A stretch of DNA of 64,000 nucleotides from Alcanivorax sp. DSM 26293 (GCF_900107995.1 NZ_FNUM01000003.1:186001-250000); one strand, 5' to 3'; positions 43,784 to 53,513 are shown, numbered from the stretch's first letter. Notes: generated by a model from the sequence alone, not told the origin. Made by a program: numbers and translations.

Positions 43784-44377
43784 ATGAGCAACATCCTGAT
43801 TATTAATGCCCACCACCCCTACCCCTTTGCCGAGGGCAAACTCAACGCGTCACTGGTGCAACGGGCCAGCGAGCAACTCCAGGCCAATGGCCACCAGATC
43901 CGCATTGTGGAAGTCGACAAGGGCTGGGACGTGGAGCAGGAACTGGCCCACCACCAGTGGGCCGATGTGATCCTGCTGCAGACCCCGGTGAACTGGATGG
44001 GAGTGCCGTGGGTGTTCAAGAAGTACATGGACGAGGTTTACACCGCCGGCATGGGCGGAGCCCTGTGCCATGGCGATGGCCGCACCGAAGCCGCCCCCAA
44101 GGCCAACTACGGGGCCGGCGGCACCCTTAACGGCAAGCGCTACATGCTCTCGCTGACCTTCAATGCCCCGCAAGAAGCCTTCGACGATCCACAGGAATAC
44201 CTGTTTCAGGGCAAGGGCGTCGACGACCTGCTGTTCCCCATGCACATGAATTTCCGCTTTTTCGGCATGACACCGCTGGATACCTTTGCCTGCTTCGACG
44301 TGATGAAGAATGCCCAGGCAGAAAACGATTTTGTGCGTTTCCAGCAACATCTCGACACCCACCTACCGGCAGCCTGA
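43784..44377 (+). CDS. mdaB: NAD(P)H:quinone oxidoreductase MdaB
   Basis: A 197-residue flavodoxin-fold quinone reductase (modulator of drug activity B). Features: [38 protein letters not shown] (FAD pocket), and [20 protein letters not shown]. It makes quinols by two-electron transfer, avoiding radicals. ATG 43784 with GGAGA was preferred over 43772. It is followed 10 bp later by a cupin lipoprotein, likely one operon under the HxlR repressor. Confidence 0.92.
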   Translation: MSNILIINAHHPYPFAEGKLNASLVQRASEQLQANGHQIRIVEVDKGWDVEQELAHHQWADVILLQTPVNWMGVPWVFKKYMDEVYTAGMGGALCHGDGRTEAAPKANYGAGGTLNGKRYMLSLTFNAPQEAFDDPQEYLFQGKGVDDLLFPMHMNFRFFGMTPLDTFACFDVMKNAQAENDFVRFQQHLDTHLPAA

Positions 44378-44387
44378 GGGAGCAACC

Positions 44388-44768
44388 ATGATGAAAAGAT
44401 ACGCGACTCCGGCCTTGCTGCTTGGCATGGCCCTGAACGTGACCGGTTGCACCACCGCCAGCCATGTACAGCACAACGCCGCCCACGTGACCTCCCCGGA
44501 TCAGTACCGGGTATTGCTGGAGAATGACCAGGTGCTGGTACTGGAAATGGTGCTCGAACCGGGCGAATCAGACTGCCCGCATGACCACCGCGATGAAACC
44601 GTCTATTTTCAGAAAGGTGGCTCCCTGCGTATTACCCTGCCCGGTGGCGACGCCATGGATGTCACCGTGCCGGATGGCCATGTGATGTGGCACGAGGCCT
44701 GGTCTCACCAGGTGTCCAATACGGGAACCCAGCCAGTGATGGCGATCATTGTCGAAGAGAAGCCCTGA
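44388..44768 (+). CDS. Cupin-domain lipoprotein
   Basis: A 126-residue protein. The lipobox is ALNVTGCTTA. The remainder is one cupin barrel, with motif 1 as CPHDHRDETVYF (His, His, Glu) and motif 2 as PDGHVMWHEAWSHQVSNTG. The conserved histidines suggest a bound metal. It follows mdaB by 10 bp (GAGGGAG ribosome site). An exported cupin next to a quinone reductase is uncommon; substrate unknown. Confidence 0.82.
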   Translation: MMKRYATPALLLGMALNVTGCTTASHVQHNAAHVTSPDQYRVLLENDQVLVLEMVLEPGESDCPHDHRDETVYFQKGGSLRITLPGGDAMDVTVPDGHVMWHEAWSHQVSNTGTQPVMAIIVEEKP

Positions 44769-44833
44769 AGCTGGGTAACGGTTGGCGGGCCACCAGGCTC
44801 GCCAGCGCGGCCAATAAAATGCGCAGAGCAGCA

Positions 44834-44906
44834 GCTGCACCCGTTTTCGGATGCTGGCAACTATGATGGCTTTGCGACCTAGCCGCGTTGCTCAACGCGT
44901 TGGGCC
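44834..44906 (-). pseudogene. Decayed IS110 transposase fossil
   Basis: The plus strand from GTTTTCGGATGCTGGC to CAACGCGTTGGGCC aligns base by base with 41170-41243 of the better-kept IS110 fragment, with about one indel and several stop codons (QRVEQRG followed by TAG). It extends a few bases into the 3' end of the lipase gene. Confidence 0.6.
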
Positions 44907-46097
44907 CTGCCCCTCAAAACGCTCTTGAACCCACGTCATCAAATAACCAGCACTCTCATCCCGGGCATCATGGCCTACGCCAGGCAGTCGAATGATCTGG
45001 ATAGTCTCTCCCCGCCGGGAGCGTCGGCTCACTGCCTGCTCGCTTAGCGCGATGGGGATGAGAGCGTCTGCGGTGCCGTGGGCTATGACCATGGGCACCG
45101 CAATCGGTCCGTCGGGGCTGTTGTGGTCGAACAGCCCAGGCCAGGGTGGTGTGGCAAGGATATCCACGGCCAGGTACTCCTGCGGGGTGCGCAGGTCTGC
45201 CAGTGCAGGCAGGAAACCGGCCGGGGCGGTGAAGCAGGGGCGAATCATCCGCTGGAAGGCGTCGGCGGCATCCGGTTTGAGAATGGCCTGCAGGCTTGCT
45301 TCGGCATACACCTGATCCCAGGCGGCAAACACCATGCCCATGAAGATACCGCCGGCGGGTTTGTCCTGGTTATAGGCGGCGATCTTGCGCAGATTGAGCG
45401 CCGGCGCCGAGGCGGCGACACCTTTCAGTGTGAGTTCCGGGGCATAGTCTGCGGCCAGCTGCCCCACCCAGAAGGCGGTGTTGCCGCCCTGGGACGCGCC
45501 CCAGACCACGAATGACGAACCAGCCCCACTCTCCGGGATCTGCTCCGCGGCCCGCACCATGTCGAGCACACTGTGGGCAGCGGTTCTGCCCACCATATAG
45601 GGATGGATGCCCGGCGTGCCCAGCCCCGGATAGTCGGTGATGGCCACCACCCACCCCTGCGCCAGCATGCCGGCCACATCCGGGGTCTGCTGATAGGGAT
45701 CGCGGGTATGGCTGACACCGCACTCCGGGCGAATGCCGGTGGTGCCATGGGCCCAGGCCACCACCGGTCGCGGCGTGCTGCTCAGCTTGTCCGGGGCAAC
45801 CACGGTGCCGGTCACCGCCAGTGGCTTGCCCTGTTCATCCGTGGACAGATACATGACCCGCCAGGCCCTGGCCCCTTCCGGCAGTTTGGCGTGGGAGGAT
45901 GCCTGCCGAATCACGCTCCCCGGAAGCGCCTTTGGCAACGGTTGTGGCGGCTGATAAAAGGCGGAAGGCTGCTGCGGCACGGCGGCAAAATAAAGCCCTA
46001 CCGCCAGCATGACGCTGATGGCCATGACCCCCATCAACAGCAGGGCTGTCCTGCAACGCCCGGACTGCCTGAACCTGGATTTTCCTGGGGTAGTCAT
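44892..46097 (-). CDS. Secretory lipase-like alpha/beta hydrolase
   Basis: A 401-residue protein of the LIP/secretory lipase family (Candida antarctica lipase A-like). One N-terminal membrane anchor or signal (ALLLMGVMAISVMLAVGLYF). Catalytic triad: Ser in VVWGASQGGNTAF, Asp in IAHGTADALIP, His in LPGVGHDARDE. AWAHGTTGIRPECGVS is typical of the family. Two starts are six bases apart; ATG 46097 has AGGGAAAAG. Its last 15 bases overlap the IS110 fossil, so the C-terminus may have been altered. Confidence 0.85.
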   Translation of the reverse strand: MTTPGKSRFRQSGRCRTALLLMGVMAISVMLAVGLYFAAVPQQPSAFYQPPQPLPKALPGSVIRQASSHAKLPEGARAWRVMYLSTDEQGKPLAVTGTVVAPDKLSSTPRPVVAWAHGTTGIRPECGVSHTRDPYQQTPDVAGMLAQGWVVAITDYPGLGTPGIHPYMVGRTAAHSVLDMVRAAEQIPESGAGSSFVVWGASQGGNTAFWVGQLAADYAPELTLKGVAASAPALNLRKIAAYNQDKPAGGIFMGMVFAAWDQVYAEASLQAILKPDAADAFQRMIRPCFTAPAGFLPALADLRTPQEYLAVDILATPPWPGLFDHNSPDGPIAVPMVIAHGTADALIPIALSEQAVSRRSRRGETIQIIRLPGVGHDARDESAGYLMTWVQERFEGQGPTR

Positions 46098-46249
46098 TGC
46101 CACTTTTCCCTGTCAGCCTGATTTATTGCGGTCGATTCCCTGACCCTGCATCCCTTTGCCACGGCACCCGTCATACATCGACATCAGCATCGCCCTGCAA
46201 GACAAAATACCGATGACGGGATTTGAAAAGCAATAAACCCCGGCCTTGC

Positions 46250-46717
46250 CTACTTGCCCCTCAACAGGCTCTCCACCCCCTTGAGGCTGTCCGGCTCACG
46301 GGCCAGCTCTTTTTTTGCAAAGGCTTCGATGGCTTTTTCATGGGCGTACACATAGGCAAAGAAGTCCTGCTCCTGCTTCTGCGCGTGGGTCTTCAGGCGC
46401 AGAAACTTTTCCTGGAAGGGCCCCGTGGCGTTACGCACCAGGGTCATGGCCAGACGCCAGGGCATGACGGCCAGAGCAGCCCCCTCCGCGCGGCCTTTTA
46501 CTGCCCAGCCTTTAGGCTCCAACACCGTCTGGCCGGTGCTCGCCATGTAATCCAGATAGCGTTGCAGGGTGTGCGCTTCCAGCGCCTTCAGTGCCAGCCA
46601 TTTTGCCTTGCGCTCCGGGTTGCGGGTGAGTCGGGCGGCGGTATCAAACACTGCCTGTCCGTACACTTCGGATTCGTGAATGCGCTGCAAGTCGGCCTGA
46701 TATTCGGGGTAGTTCAT
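46250..46717 (-). CDS. Hypothetical helical protein
   Basis: A 155-residue, mainly helical protein without signal peptide. An N-terminal ESEVYGQAVFDTAARL and an EAHTLQRYLDYM segment recall ferritin-like helices, but the metal ligands are not convincing. A central hydrophobic segment (AEGAALAVMPWRLAMTLV) may touch membranes. ATG 46717 lies 14 bp after the stop of the alpha/beta hydrolase gene, so the two form an operon. The longer open frame to 47005 is a shadow of that hydrolase. Confidence 0.65.
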   Translation of the reverse strand: MNYPEYQADLQRIHESEVYGQAVFDTAARLTRNPERKAKWLALKALEAHTLQRYLDYMASTGQTVLEPKGWAVKGRAEGAALAVMPWRLAMTLVRNATGPFQEKFLRLKTHAQKQEQDFFAYVYAHEKAIEAFAKKELAREPDSLKGVESLLRGK

Positions 46718-46731
46718 TCTCTCTCCTCGGC

Positions 46732-47649
46732 TCAGGCAGCGGCGGCCGTCGCCTTGTATTGTTGGGTGATGGCGGCAATGGCCCGATCCAGGGCACGCCC
46801 AAATTGCTCCGTGCTTTCCATGAACGGCATGTGGCCCACATTCCAGAACACCTCGGTGCGTGCGCGGGGCACACGATCCGCCAGTAGTACCGACTGAGAC
46901 GCAGGCACCACCGGGTCGTGGGTGCCCACGAATAGATGGCAAGGCACGCGTATCGCATCGAGCCGATGGCCGATTTCCAACCTGCTGATGCCATTGAACA
47001 AGCAATACAGTGCCCGGGCATCCTGCGCCCGGGTATCGGCGCGAATATTGTCGAGCATGGCCTGGCTCATGGGGTGGCGCAGGAAGGCGTTGCGATCGCG
47101 GGCCAACAAACTCGCAAAGGTCTGCTGCACATAGCGGCTATGCCGGGCAATGGCGATATTGGCCGCAAACAACGGTCGCCCCCACTGGCCCTGCGCAGCC
47201 AGTTTCACCAGCAGGCCTTCTACTCCGCCCCACTGGCCACTGTGAAAACCCGCGATGCTGACCAAACCGGCCAGCAAGGGCGAGTGCTGAATGGCCAGAT
47301 TCAGGGCCACGAAGCCTCCGGTGGAGTGACCCACCACGATGGCCTTACGGCCCTGCAGTAGCTGTTCCAGGGCGCCGTTCATAATCCGGTAGAACCAGTC
47401 GTCATCGACCTGATCCGGATGAAAATCCGCCGGCACGGTGGAGGGCGAATGGGCAGGCAGGCTCAAGGCATACCAGGGGCGGTTGTCGCGGTAGTCCGCC
47501 GGCAGGGCAGTCCGCCAGAAGTTCACCGACGCCAACACCCCATGGATGAACACCACCGCGGGTTCACCGGGCTGCACCAGGTGTTCATTGACGGCCAAAC
47601 ATGCCAGCCGATGCCCCTCGATATCGACAAATCGTTCTGTGACTTTCAT
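46732..47649 (-). CDS. Alpha/beta fold hydrolase
   Basis: A 305-residue hydrolase with a full triad: oxyanion loop FIHGVLAS, nucleophile VVGHSTGGFVAL, Asp in FVGTHDPVVP and His in NVGHMPFMES. Substrate is not predictable. It is upstream of the hypothetical helical gene and divergent in function from, but parallel to, the AraC gene located 116 bp upstream. Confidence 0.85.
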   Translation of the reverse strand: MKVTERFVDIEGHRLACLAVNEHLVQPGEPAVVFIHGVLASVNFWRTALPADYRDNRPWYALSLPAHSPSTVPADFHPDQVDDDWFYRIMNGALEQLLQGRKAIVVGHSTGGFVALNLAIQHSPLLAGLVSIAGFHSGQWGGVEGLLVKLAAQGQWGRPLFAANIAIARHSRYVQQTFASLLARDRNAFLRHPMSQAMLDNIRADTRAQDARALYCLFNGISRLEIGHRLDAIRVPCHLFVGTHDPVVPASQSVLLADRVPRARTEVFWNVGHMPFMESTEQFGRALDRAIAAITQQYKATAAAA

Positions 47650-47765
47650 GCGCGTTCCTGCCCCTTCTCATGCGTAATGGCGAAGACCCGTTTCTCCACA
47701 AGGATGACGGTCACCGTATGGGGCAAGACTAGCGATGAAGGCAGGAGGCGTATTGAACGAAACAG

Positions 47766-48509
47766 CTACGATTGATGAGCCTGTTGCCAGGCGTGCAGGG
47801 CGTCCATGTAGGTCAGGCCGAAGGACTCGGCGAAGGCTCGACTCATATGCGGCAAATCACTGAAACCCGCCTGCATGGCCGCATCCATGGGATTGATCCC
47901 GTCCAGCAGCGCATCCATGGCCATCCTCAGCTTGAGCCATTTTTTGTAGCTGCGCAGGGGAATGCCTGCCTGCTCCACGAACCAGTGGGAGAAACGGCTG
48001 GGAGACAGGTTCGCCTTTTTTGCGAGCGCATCACGGTCCGGGTCCTCACCGGCGCGCAGCTGCGTGGTGATGGCATCCACGATATCCCGAAAACGGGGAT
48101 CCAGCGCCGCGTCCGACTCCGCACCCACCAGCAGATCCGAAGCCAGCAGGGCATGCAGATCGCTGCTCGCCGACAGCTCGCGCAGCGGCGCGGGCAGCTC
48201 ACCCTCCGTCAACACCCGCCAATCCTTGCCGCTCGCCTGGCCCAGAGCCTTGAGCGGAGAGACGGTTAACGGATCAAAATAAATAGAACAGACATAACCG
48301 GAAAATAACCGGTGCTTCACCTTGGACGACAGGAACACGGCCCGGGCATGGCGCCGCCCGGAATTCCCGGCTTCAAATTCCAGCTCCCCTTCCAGGGCAA
48401 TGGTGAGTTGCGACGCCCAGTGGCTGTGCGGATTATTCGGCCCCACATGCCCACGGAAGATGGCCACACTGTCGGAAAAAACGATATCCAGTTTCCAGTC
48501 TTTTTCCAT
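47766..48509 (-). CDS. AraC family transcriptional regulator
   Basis: A 247-residue regulator. The N-terminal cupin-like region begins with HSHWASQLTIALEGELEFE. The two C-terminal HTHs are visible: LAKKANLSPSRFSHWFVEQA and DAAMQAGFSDLPHMSRAFAE. It is parallel to the hydrolase pair downstream and may regulate it; the ligand is unknown. Confidence 0.88.
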   Translation of the reverse strand: MEKDWKLDIVFSDSVAIFRGHVGPNNPHSHWASQLTIALEGELEFEAGNSGRRHARAVFLSSKVKHRLFSGYVCSIYFDPLTVSPLKALGQASGKDWRVLTEGELPAPLRELSASSDLHALLASDLLVGAESDAALDPRFRDIVDAITTQLRAGEDPDRDALAKKANLSPSRFSHWFVEQAGIPLRSYKKWLKLRMAMDALLDGINPMDAAMQAGFSDLPHMSRAFAESFGLTYMDALHAWQQAHQS

Positions 48510-48809
48510 GGCTCAGGCGATCCTGCTGTTATTCAATCGAGAGAAGGGGTGCACGCCAATTCCTTACCGTCATTAGGCCGCTCAAAGACGGTGGCCCGGG
48601 GGCTCCCGAGCTGGACGACCAGCTTCCGTTGCCTTTTCCTTGATCCAAGCACGACAGTGCGCGCCTTAGTGACCCATCACCCGGCAAATGCAATGCATCT
48701 CAATTCTGCCATGTCTCTGCGCAAGATGGTCAGCTTTCCTGACCAACACGTATGCCTCCTCGACTCCAACTGTTAAGGTTCATTCATCACAACAAACATC
48801 AGAACAAGA

Positions 48810-49304
48810 ATGCCACCAGCCCCACCACACCGCATCGGCTTGCGCACTCGTGCCTGGCTGGCCAGAAGAAAACAACACCTGGCCTTCCGCCTGATCCTGT
48901 TCTGTGTCGCCCTGCGGCTGCGCTGGCTGGCATGGCGCGACCCGGCATTTCGCAAGGACTTGCAGCGACGCAACATCATGATGGTGTGGCGCACCCATGA
49001 CGGGCGCATTGCCCGCTGGTTTCATTTCAGCCCCAATCGCGTTCGCAGCGGTTCCGGTTTACGTAAGCGCTGTGATATTGCCGTGCGCTTCCAGGATGCC
49101 GACTATGGGGCAACCACCCTGATACAGCTGCTGGATAATCAGCGGCTGTTCTTTGTTGGCATGCGTCAGGGGAAGATCCGACTCAATGGCAATATCAAGG
49201 GGCTGCTCTGGTTCAGAACCGTTTCTGAATACCTGGTCCCGGGCGGCGTACAAATATGGCGGCCGCGGACCAGGGGGCGGGAGGAGAAGGCACACAGGAA
49301 TTAG
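48810..49304 (+). CDS. SCP2-like domain protein
   Basis: A 164-residue basic protein. Residues 90-150 (CDIAVRFQDADYGATTLIQL, then VGMRQGKIRLNGNIKGLLWF) resemble an SCP2 sterol-carrier fold, which binds lipids in a small pocket. The N-terminus is arginine-rich with one hydrophobic helix (FRLILFCVALRLRWLAW). It converges with, and overlaps by 4 bp, the membrane protein gene downstream. Confidence 0.6.
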   Translation: MPPAPPHRIGLRTRAWLARRKQHLAFRLILFCVALRLRWLAWRDPAFRKDLQRRNIMMVWRTHDGRIARWFHFSPNRVRSGSGLRKRCDIAVRFQDADYGATTLIQLLDNQRLFFVGMRQGKIRLNGNIKGLLWFRTVSEYLVPGGVQIWRPRTRGREEKAHRN

Positions 49305-49852
49305 ACAATAGGCGAGGGAGAGAGGAAATCCGGCTTTACCACAGCCAGGTATAAAGTCATCAGGATTGCCACCACGGCGATTGGGGCGGATCTTTTCAGA
49401 AACAGCCAATTAAGCTTCATATAGGCTTCGAATTTTTCATCACTGACCCCTTTTTGTTTTAGACCCCGCTTGTTACCGCCAAAATGGGCCAACCAGGAAT
49501 CCATGATTTCCAATGGCACCAGAATAACCATGACAATGATAATTTTGATCAACAGCCATTGCGTGGCAACAATATCCATCCCGCTGATCCATACCAGAAG
49601 GGCGCCCGAAAACAGGGCGACCAGCATGGCAGAGTGCTCCAGCACCAGCCCCCTTTCATAGTGAAAGAAGACCCAATTACGCCGGTTCCGTAGTTCACTA
49701 TTGGCCGGATCACGGCGCCAATCCTTCCAGGCAGTCACCAACAGGAAACTGTAGGCAATAGATGCACTCCAGAGCCAGATCATGACTGAGAGCAGATGGA
49801 CAAACCTGATTTGCGGGAAAACCGGTGACAGCCACTCATGAATGAATTCCAT
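49301..49852 (-). CDS. Four-helix integral membrane protein (CopD/DUF2269-like)
   Basis: A 183-residue membrane protein with about four to five helices: IRFVHLLSVMIWLWSASIAY, an internal HSAMLVALFSGALLVW, IKIIIVMVILVPLEIMDSWL, and a C-terminal IAVVAILMTLYLAVV. Conserved His residues in the first and second helices are reminiscent of heme- or copper-handling CopD-like proteins, but this is weak. It follows the MDR dehydrogenase by 2 bp, so it forms an operon with it. Confidence 0.62.
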   Translation of the reverse strand: MEFIHEWLSPVFPQIRFVHLLSVMIWLWSASIAYSFLLVTAWKDWRRDPANSELRNRRNWVFFHYERGLVLEHSAMLVALFSGALLVWISGMDIVATQWLLIKIIIVMVILVPLEIMDSWLAHFGGNKRGLKQKGVSDEKFEAYMKLNWLFLKRSAPIAVVAILMTLYLAVVKPDFLSPSPIV

Positions 49853-49854
49853 CT

Positions 49855-50829
49855 CTATTTTTCGCCACCATTTATCAGAACGACATTCTTACCGACGGTG
49901 CGCGATTGTTTGCTGATCTCGAAGGCGGCACTGATATCTTTCATTTCGAACAAGGTATCGATTGCAACAACGACTTTCTCTTCCCGCACCAATGCCGACA
50001 AGGTTTCCATGTCTTTTCGGTTGCCATTAAGCATGACAAACCAGGAAAGGCGGCAGTTGCGAAAAAATCTCCCAATCGTGCATGATAACAACACTTCGGG
50101 GATACTCTTCCAGTTGGGAAACGTCGTCACATAACAGCCACCCGGATTCAGTAGAGGCCGGCACTGGCGATGCGAAAGTTTGCCGACAGTATCCAGCACC
50201 ACATCCACACCTCTGACCACTTCCAGCGCGTCCTGCCAGGTATAGTCAATGACCTCATCGGCACCCAACGACTTGACGAATGCCACATTCCGGGTGCTAC
50301 ACACCGCGGTCACCCTGGCACCCTGGGCCTTTGCCACTTGCACAGCAATATGGCCAACACCTCCTGAACCACCAATCACCAGAACATGCTGGCCGGGTTC
50401 GAGCCTTGCCCAGCGCAAAGCCTGAATGGCAGTAAGCCCCACCAGGGGCAAGGCGGCACCTTCAATCAGCGAGATGTTATCCGGAATTCGGTCGGCGCAA
50501 TTCTCGTTCAGGGCAAAGTACTCCGCAAAGCTGCCTCGAAAGGCATATACCTTGAGGCCGTATACCTTGTCTCCCACGCTGAAACGGGACACTTTCTTCC
50601 CAACGGCAACCACCACACCCGCGCCATCGTGACCGAGAGTGATTGAAAACGGATAGAATGGCGCTATAAAACCAATAAACCGCCAATCAATGGGATTAAT
50701 GCTGGCCGCGTGCATGTAAACAAGAATGTCCCTTTCCCCGATAGAGGGAAGATCCTTTTCCCCAACGTGGATTTTGCCATTGATATTGTTGGTGGTATAA
50801 ACCGCACGCATGGCAGATTTCACATTCAT
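49855..50829 (-). CDS. MDR superfamily NAD(P)-dependent alcohol dehydrogenase / quinone reductase
   Basis: A 324-residue zinc-independent MDR protein (quinone oxidoreductase group). HAASINPIDWRFIGF opens the catalytic domain, GHDGAGVVVAVGKKV follows, and the nucleotide site is VLVIGGSGGVGHIAVQVAKA. No structural zinc Cys cluster is present. It reduces quinones or enones with NADPH, judging by family. Confidence 0.85.
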   Translation of the reverse strand: MNVKSAMRAVYTTNNINGKIHVGEKDLPSIGERDILVYMHAASINPIDWRFIGFIAPFYPFSITLGHDGAGVVVAVGKKVSRFSVGDKVYGLKVYAFRGSFAEYFALNENCADRIPDNISLIEGAALPLVGLTAIQALRWARLEPGQHVLVIGGSGGVGHIAVQVAKAQGARVTAVCSTRNVAFVKSLGADEVIDYTWQDALEVVRGVDVVLDTVGKLSHRQCRPLLNPGGCYVTTFPNWKSIPEVLLSCTIGRFFRNCRLSWFVMLNGNRKDMETLSALVREEKVVVAIDTLFEMKDISAAFEISKQSRTVGKNVVLINGGEK

Positions 50830-51779
50830 ATTTCCACGCTATGTAGGCAGCTTTTGGGGAAGTTAGCCTGATTAGGCGTTTTGAACAGCATCACGTACAG
50901 TCTGCCCCTTCACTCGGCCCTTCAGATTTTTTCTCGCGTCTTAGCCGGGACAAATGCTATGCGACCAGACGCGCAGACCCGGATCCTTTTCATAACCTCG
51001 TGGATGAAATCGTGCGCATCTTCCTTGATAGCGCGAATCACCCCCATTGTATCCAAGAGGGTTTGCTACCCCCCTCCGGACCACCGACAAGAATAAGCTT
51101 CCAGAAATCATAAGCCTGGATGGTTTCTGTGCTATCCGCTCTTGCTTCCTGCATCCAAATCAGGGCAACAAGGACGACCATTGACAGCACAAAAACCATC
51201 TTATCCCTGGCGTGAAGCATCAAAAATAATCCCTTTTTTGCATTTTTTATTATTTTTTATTTTTCCAACAAAGGGGACAAAACCCTCTCTCAATCAGGCG
51301 ATGCTAGATCAGCACATACAGGTAAAAAAATATTCATTTCAATACAACGGCGTTGACGGCTGTTCTCTAGTGTCAAGGTGTCTTCATCTTTGATTTATTT
51401 TCAACATCTTGCGAAAGGCACTAACGTCCTGAATCTAATTTCGCGAATTTTATTTTTTACAAACCAACAGAGTTAACCGCCGCTTTCAAAAAGCACAAAT
51501 CACGACAACGACACAGCGTCACTCAGCCGGCAGATTGCAGAGAATCCGGATTCGGAATGGGAAGAAAAGTGCGACAGACATGTCCATCAGAAAGGCCGGA
51601 CAGGCGGCGTAAAGGGGCAATATGCTCACCCAATGACTGGTAAAGCGATCACTGGATTACTGCCCAAGGGGGAATTCACCAAAATGGCAGCGATTGCTCA
51701 GAAGGGAGCTGCACGGGACTGGCTTTTGGTATCCCCTGTATCCATGGCGATGGGTGACTCTCCGGGATAACGTCCCGGT
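50830..51779. other. 950-bp AT-rich stretch without a convincing gene
   Basis: AT-rich low-complexity DNA (51220-51270, 51400-51470) with two overlapping minus-strand mini-frames at 51038-51223 and 50922-51047. Nothing matches a known family. It separates the MDR operon from the GTPase region and is probably decayed DNA. Confidence 0.5.
51038..51223 (-). CDS. Possible small exported or membrane peptide
   Basis: A 61-codon frame whose second Met begins a good signal or anchor helix (MVFVLSMVVLVALIWMQEA, then RADSTETIQ). A 41-codon frame (MGVIRAIKEDAHDFIHEVMK at its start) overlaps its stop. Neither has a strong ribosome site. It may be a real small protein or a relic. Confidence 0.3.
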   Translation of the reverse strand: MMLHARDKMVFVLSMVVLVALIWMQEARADSTETIQAYDFWKLILVGGPEGGSKPSWIQWG

Positions 51780-52220
51780 CTATAATCCGGATTTTTCCGG
51801 CTCCACTGATAGACGCTCGAGAAACCCATCAATTTCTGCTTTAAGCGCTTTATCTTCAATCTTGTTGGCAGCCGCCCTGGCCTTCTCAAGATTTTTCATC
51901 GCTGCTTGATAGTGACCCAGATCGACTTGCAGCTTGGCCATGGAGAGCCCGATGGATGAAAGATGGTCCTTGGCATTGATCACGAGCGCCCTTTCCCGGG
52001 CTTTTTCGTAGATCACCAGCGCAGTCTCCAGGTCTTCGGTGAAGTCAGCCAGCGTTTCCCATTGCTCGGGGTGATCCTTGTCGGTGCCGTCATTATCGAG
52101 ACAAATGGCTTCCAAACGGCCGTACAGGGACAAGAATTCCGCGCTGTCGCCTTTCCTGTCGGCTTCCACCAGACCTTCAGCCAGTCCATAAATGGCCTTG
52201 TATATTTTGGTGTTAATCAT
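51780..52220 (-). CDS. Hypothetical TPR-like helical protein
   Basis: A 146-residue helical protein without signal peptide. Helix pairs such as TALVIYEKARERALVI and LGHYQAAMKNLEKARAAANK look like two tetratricopeptide-type repeats, which mediate protein contacts. It starts at ATG 52220 after GAGAGA. It is divergent from the small membrane protein at 52692 and may belong functionally to the GTPase cluster. Confidence 0.6.
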   Translation of the reverse strand: MINTKIYKAIYGLAEGLVEADRKGDSAEFLSLYGRLEAICLDNDGTDKDHPEQWETLADFTEDLETALVIYEKARERALVINAKDHLSSIGLSMAKLQVDLGHYQAAMKNLEKARAAANKIEDKALKAEIDGFLERLSVEPEKSGL

Positions 52221-52563
52221 TCTCTCTCAACCAATATCGGGAAGGGACGTCCTCCCTGCATAGCATACCCTGAAGCCATGGAATTCTGCTGAAAACTGTT
52301 CCGGGCAGCTTCACATGGCCAAACGCGTTAGCCTTTGCTCCTCCCCTCTCCGGCCCACCCAGCACAATCCCAAAACGAAAAAGAACGTAAAATAGCCTCT
52401 CTAAAACCGCCCTGCTTGCTCTTCGCCGGGGTCCGCCCACGCACCCCCATCAGGCAGACGCGAGTCCGCCACAAGCCCCGTAGTTCCAGAGACTAAGGAC
52501 GCAATCCCCTCTATTACCGATGAAGCAGCGCATCACGGATGCCAGTCTTGAATCAGCAAAAAA

Positions 52564-52593
52564 GGACATCGGTAAACCGGCATGTCCGTTTTT
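52564..52593 (+). terminator. GGACAT...ATGTCC hairpin with T-run before a tiny membrane gene
   Basis: GGACAT-CGG-TAAA-CCG-GC-ATGTCC, followed by G and five Ts, about 100 bp before the 46-residue gene. No plus-strand gene lies upstream, so it is a leader attenuator or the end of an unseen short RNA. A relative precedes the paralogous gene at 56085. Confidence 0.6.
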
Positions 52594-52691
52594 GCTATTG
52601 CTGCATCCTGTCATCAAAACTTACATTTCTCTACATCAAGAAACGGCATAGTTACTGATCAACACATGGCTTCATCAGGAATGGAATTCTT

Positions 52692-52832
52692 ATGAAAGTG
52701 CATGTCATCGGTTGGGCACAGGTCATCGTTTCATTTCTTATTGCTCTGACAACATTCCAGGGCGGGAATATGGGAATGGAAATCTTTGCCAGCTGGGTTC
52801 TTTACACCACGGGGATGGCACTGGTCATGTAA
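52692..52832 (+). CDS. Tiny membrane protein, paralogue of the gene at 56085
   Basis: A 46-residue protein with two hydrophobic helices: VHVIGWAQVIVSFLIALTTF and FASWVLYTTGMALVM. It shares the layout MKV..GW..VI and EI(F/Y)ASW(V/I)LYT.G(M/L) with the 58-residue protein at 56085-56261, which supports both as real. Function unknown. It precedes the Roadblock-GTPase operon by 253 bp. Confidence 0.65.
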   Translation: MKVHVIGWAQVIVSFLIALTTFQGGNMGMEIFASWVLYTTGMALVM

Positions 52833-53085
52833 ACGGGGATCGGCTTGCGTGTAAAAACAACAATACAAGAGCCATCAACATTGACTATGGCACTGCAGAA
52901 GGCACTGGAACCACCCCCATAGAAATTTCCCAATTTCACCCCAGGCATTCTGGACAGGTTGCATATTGCCTGCGACTGGCGCTGCTGCCCCTGTTGAAGG
53001 GCAGCACTGATAAGAACAACTCAACCGTAATGCTCAATAGTCAACACAAAAGAAAACAACAAATCCTCAAAAACTGGAGAAAAGA

Positions 53086-53442
53086 ATGGCAAAAGTAGAC
53101 TTTACAGAGCTCAAGGATATCGATGGCTACATGGCCTGTGCCTTGGTCGACATGGATTCCGGCATGCTAATGGCCGGCGATGGCAATGCCATTGACCTGG
53201 AGGTGGCCGCTGCCGGGAATGCGGAGGTAGTGAAAGCCAAGCTGAAAGTGGCGAACAACCTGAAACTGAACGACAGAGTTGAAGATATTCTGATCACGCT
53301 TTCCAAGCAGTATCACCTGATCCGCCCTCTGGAAACCAATGCGAGTCTTTTCCTGTATCTGGTTCTTGACCGTGCCAAATCGAATCTGGCAATGGCGCGC
53401 CACTCGCTTCGCAACCATGAGAAGAACGTCGATTTCAGTTAA
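53086..53442 (+). CDS. Roadblock/LC7 domain protein, first gene of the GTPase operon
   Basis: A 118-residue Roadblock/LC7 fold protein: [19 protein letters not shown], then a helix ([15 protein letters not shown]), then [17 protein letters not shown] and [18 protein letters not shown]. Such proteins are GAPs or scaffolds for MglA/Rag-like small GTPases (MglB, CvnB). It lies upstream of a pseudo-receiver protein and a small GTPase, which strongly suggests a dedicated GTPase switch. Confidence 0.78.
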   Translation: MAKVDFTELKDIDGYMACALVDMDSGMLMAGDGNAIDLEVAAAGNAEVVKAKLKVANNLKLNDRVEDILITLSKQYHLIRPLETNASLFLYLVLDRAKSNLAMARHSLRNHEKNVDFS

Positions 53443-53486
53443 ACAAGGCTAACTTCGCGTTATGCGGCCGATTTTCACGGCCCGCA

Positions 53487-53513
53487 GGGAGCATGGTGCA
53501 ATCCATGCTTCCC
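53487..53513. other. Hairpin in the intercistronic gap
   Basis: GGGAGCATGG-TGCAAT-CCATGCTTCCC, a 10-bp stem with one bulged T. It lies in the 192-bp gap between the Roadblock gene and the next gene and could change mRNA stability between them. Confidence 0.45.

Noticed and set aside
51540-51760. Possible gene remnant with short frames on both strands
   Set aside because: No frame shows a family motif or a start signal; too short to interpret.
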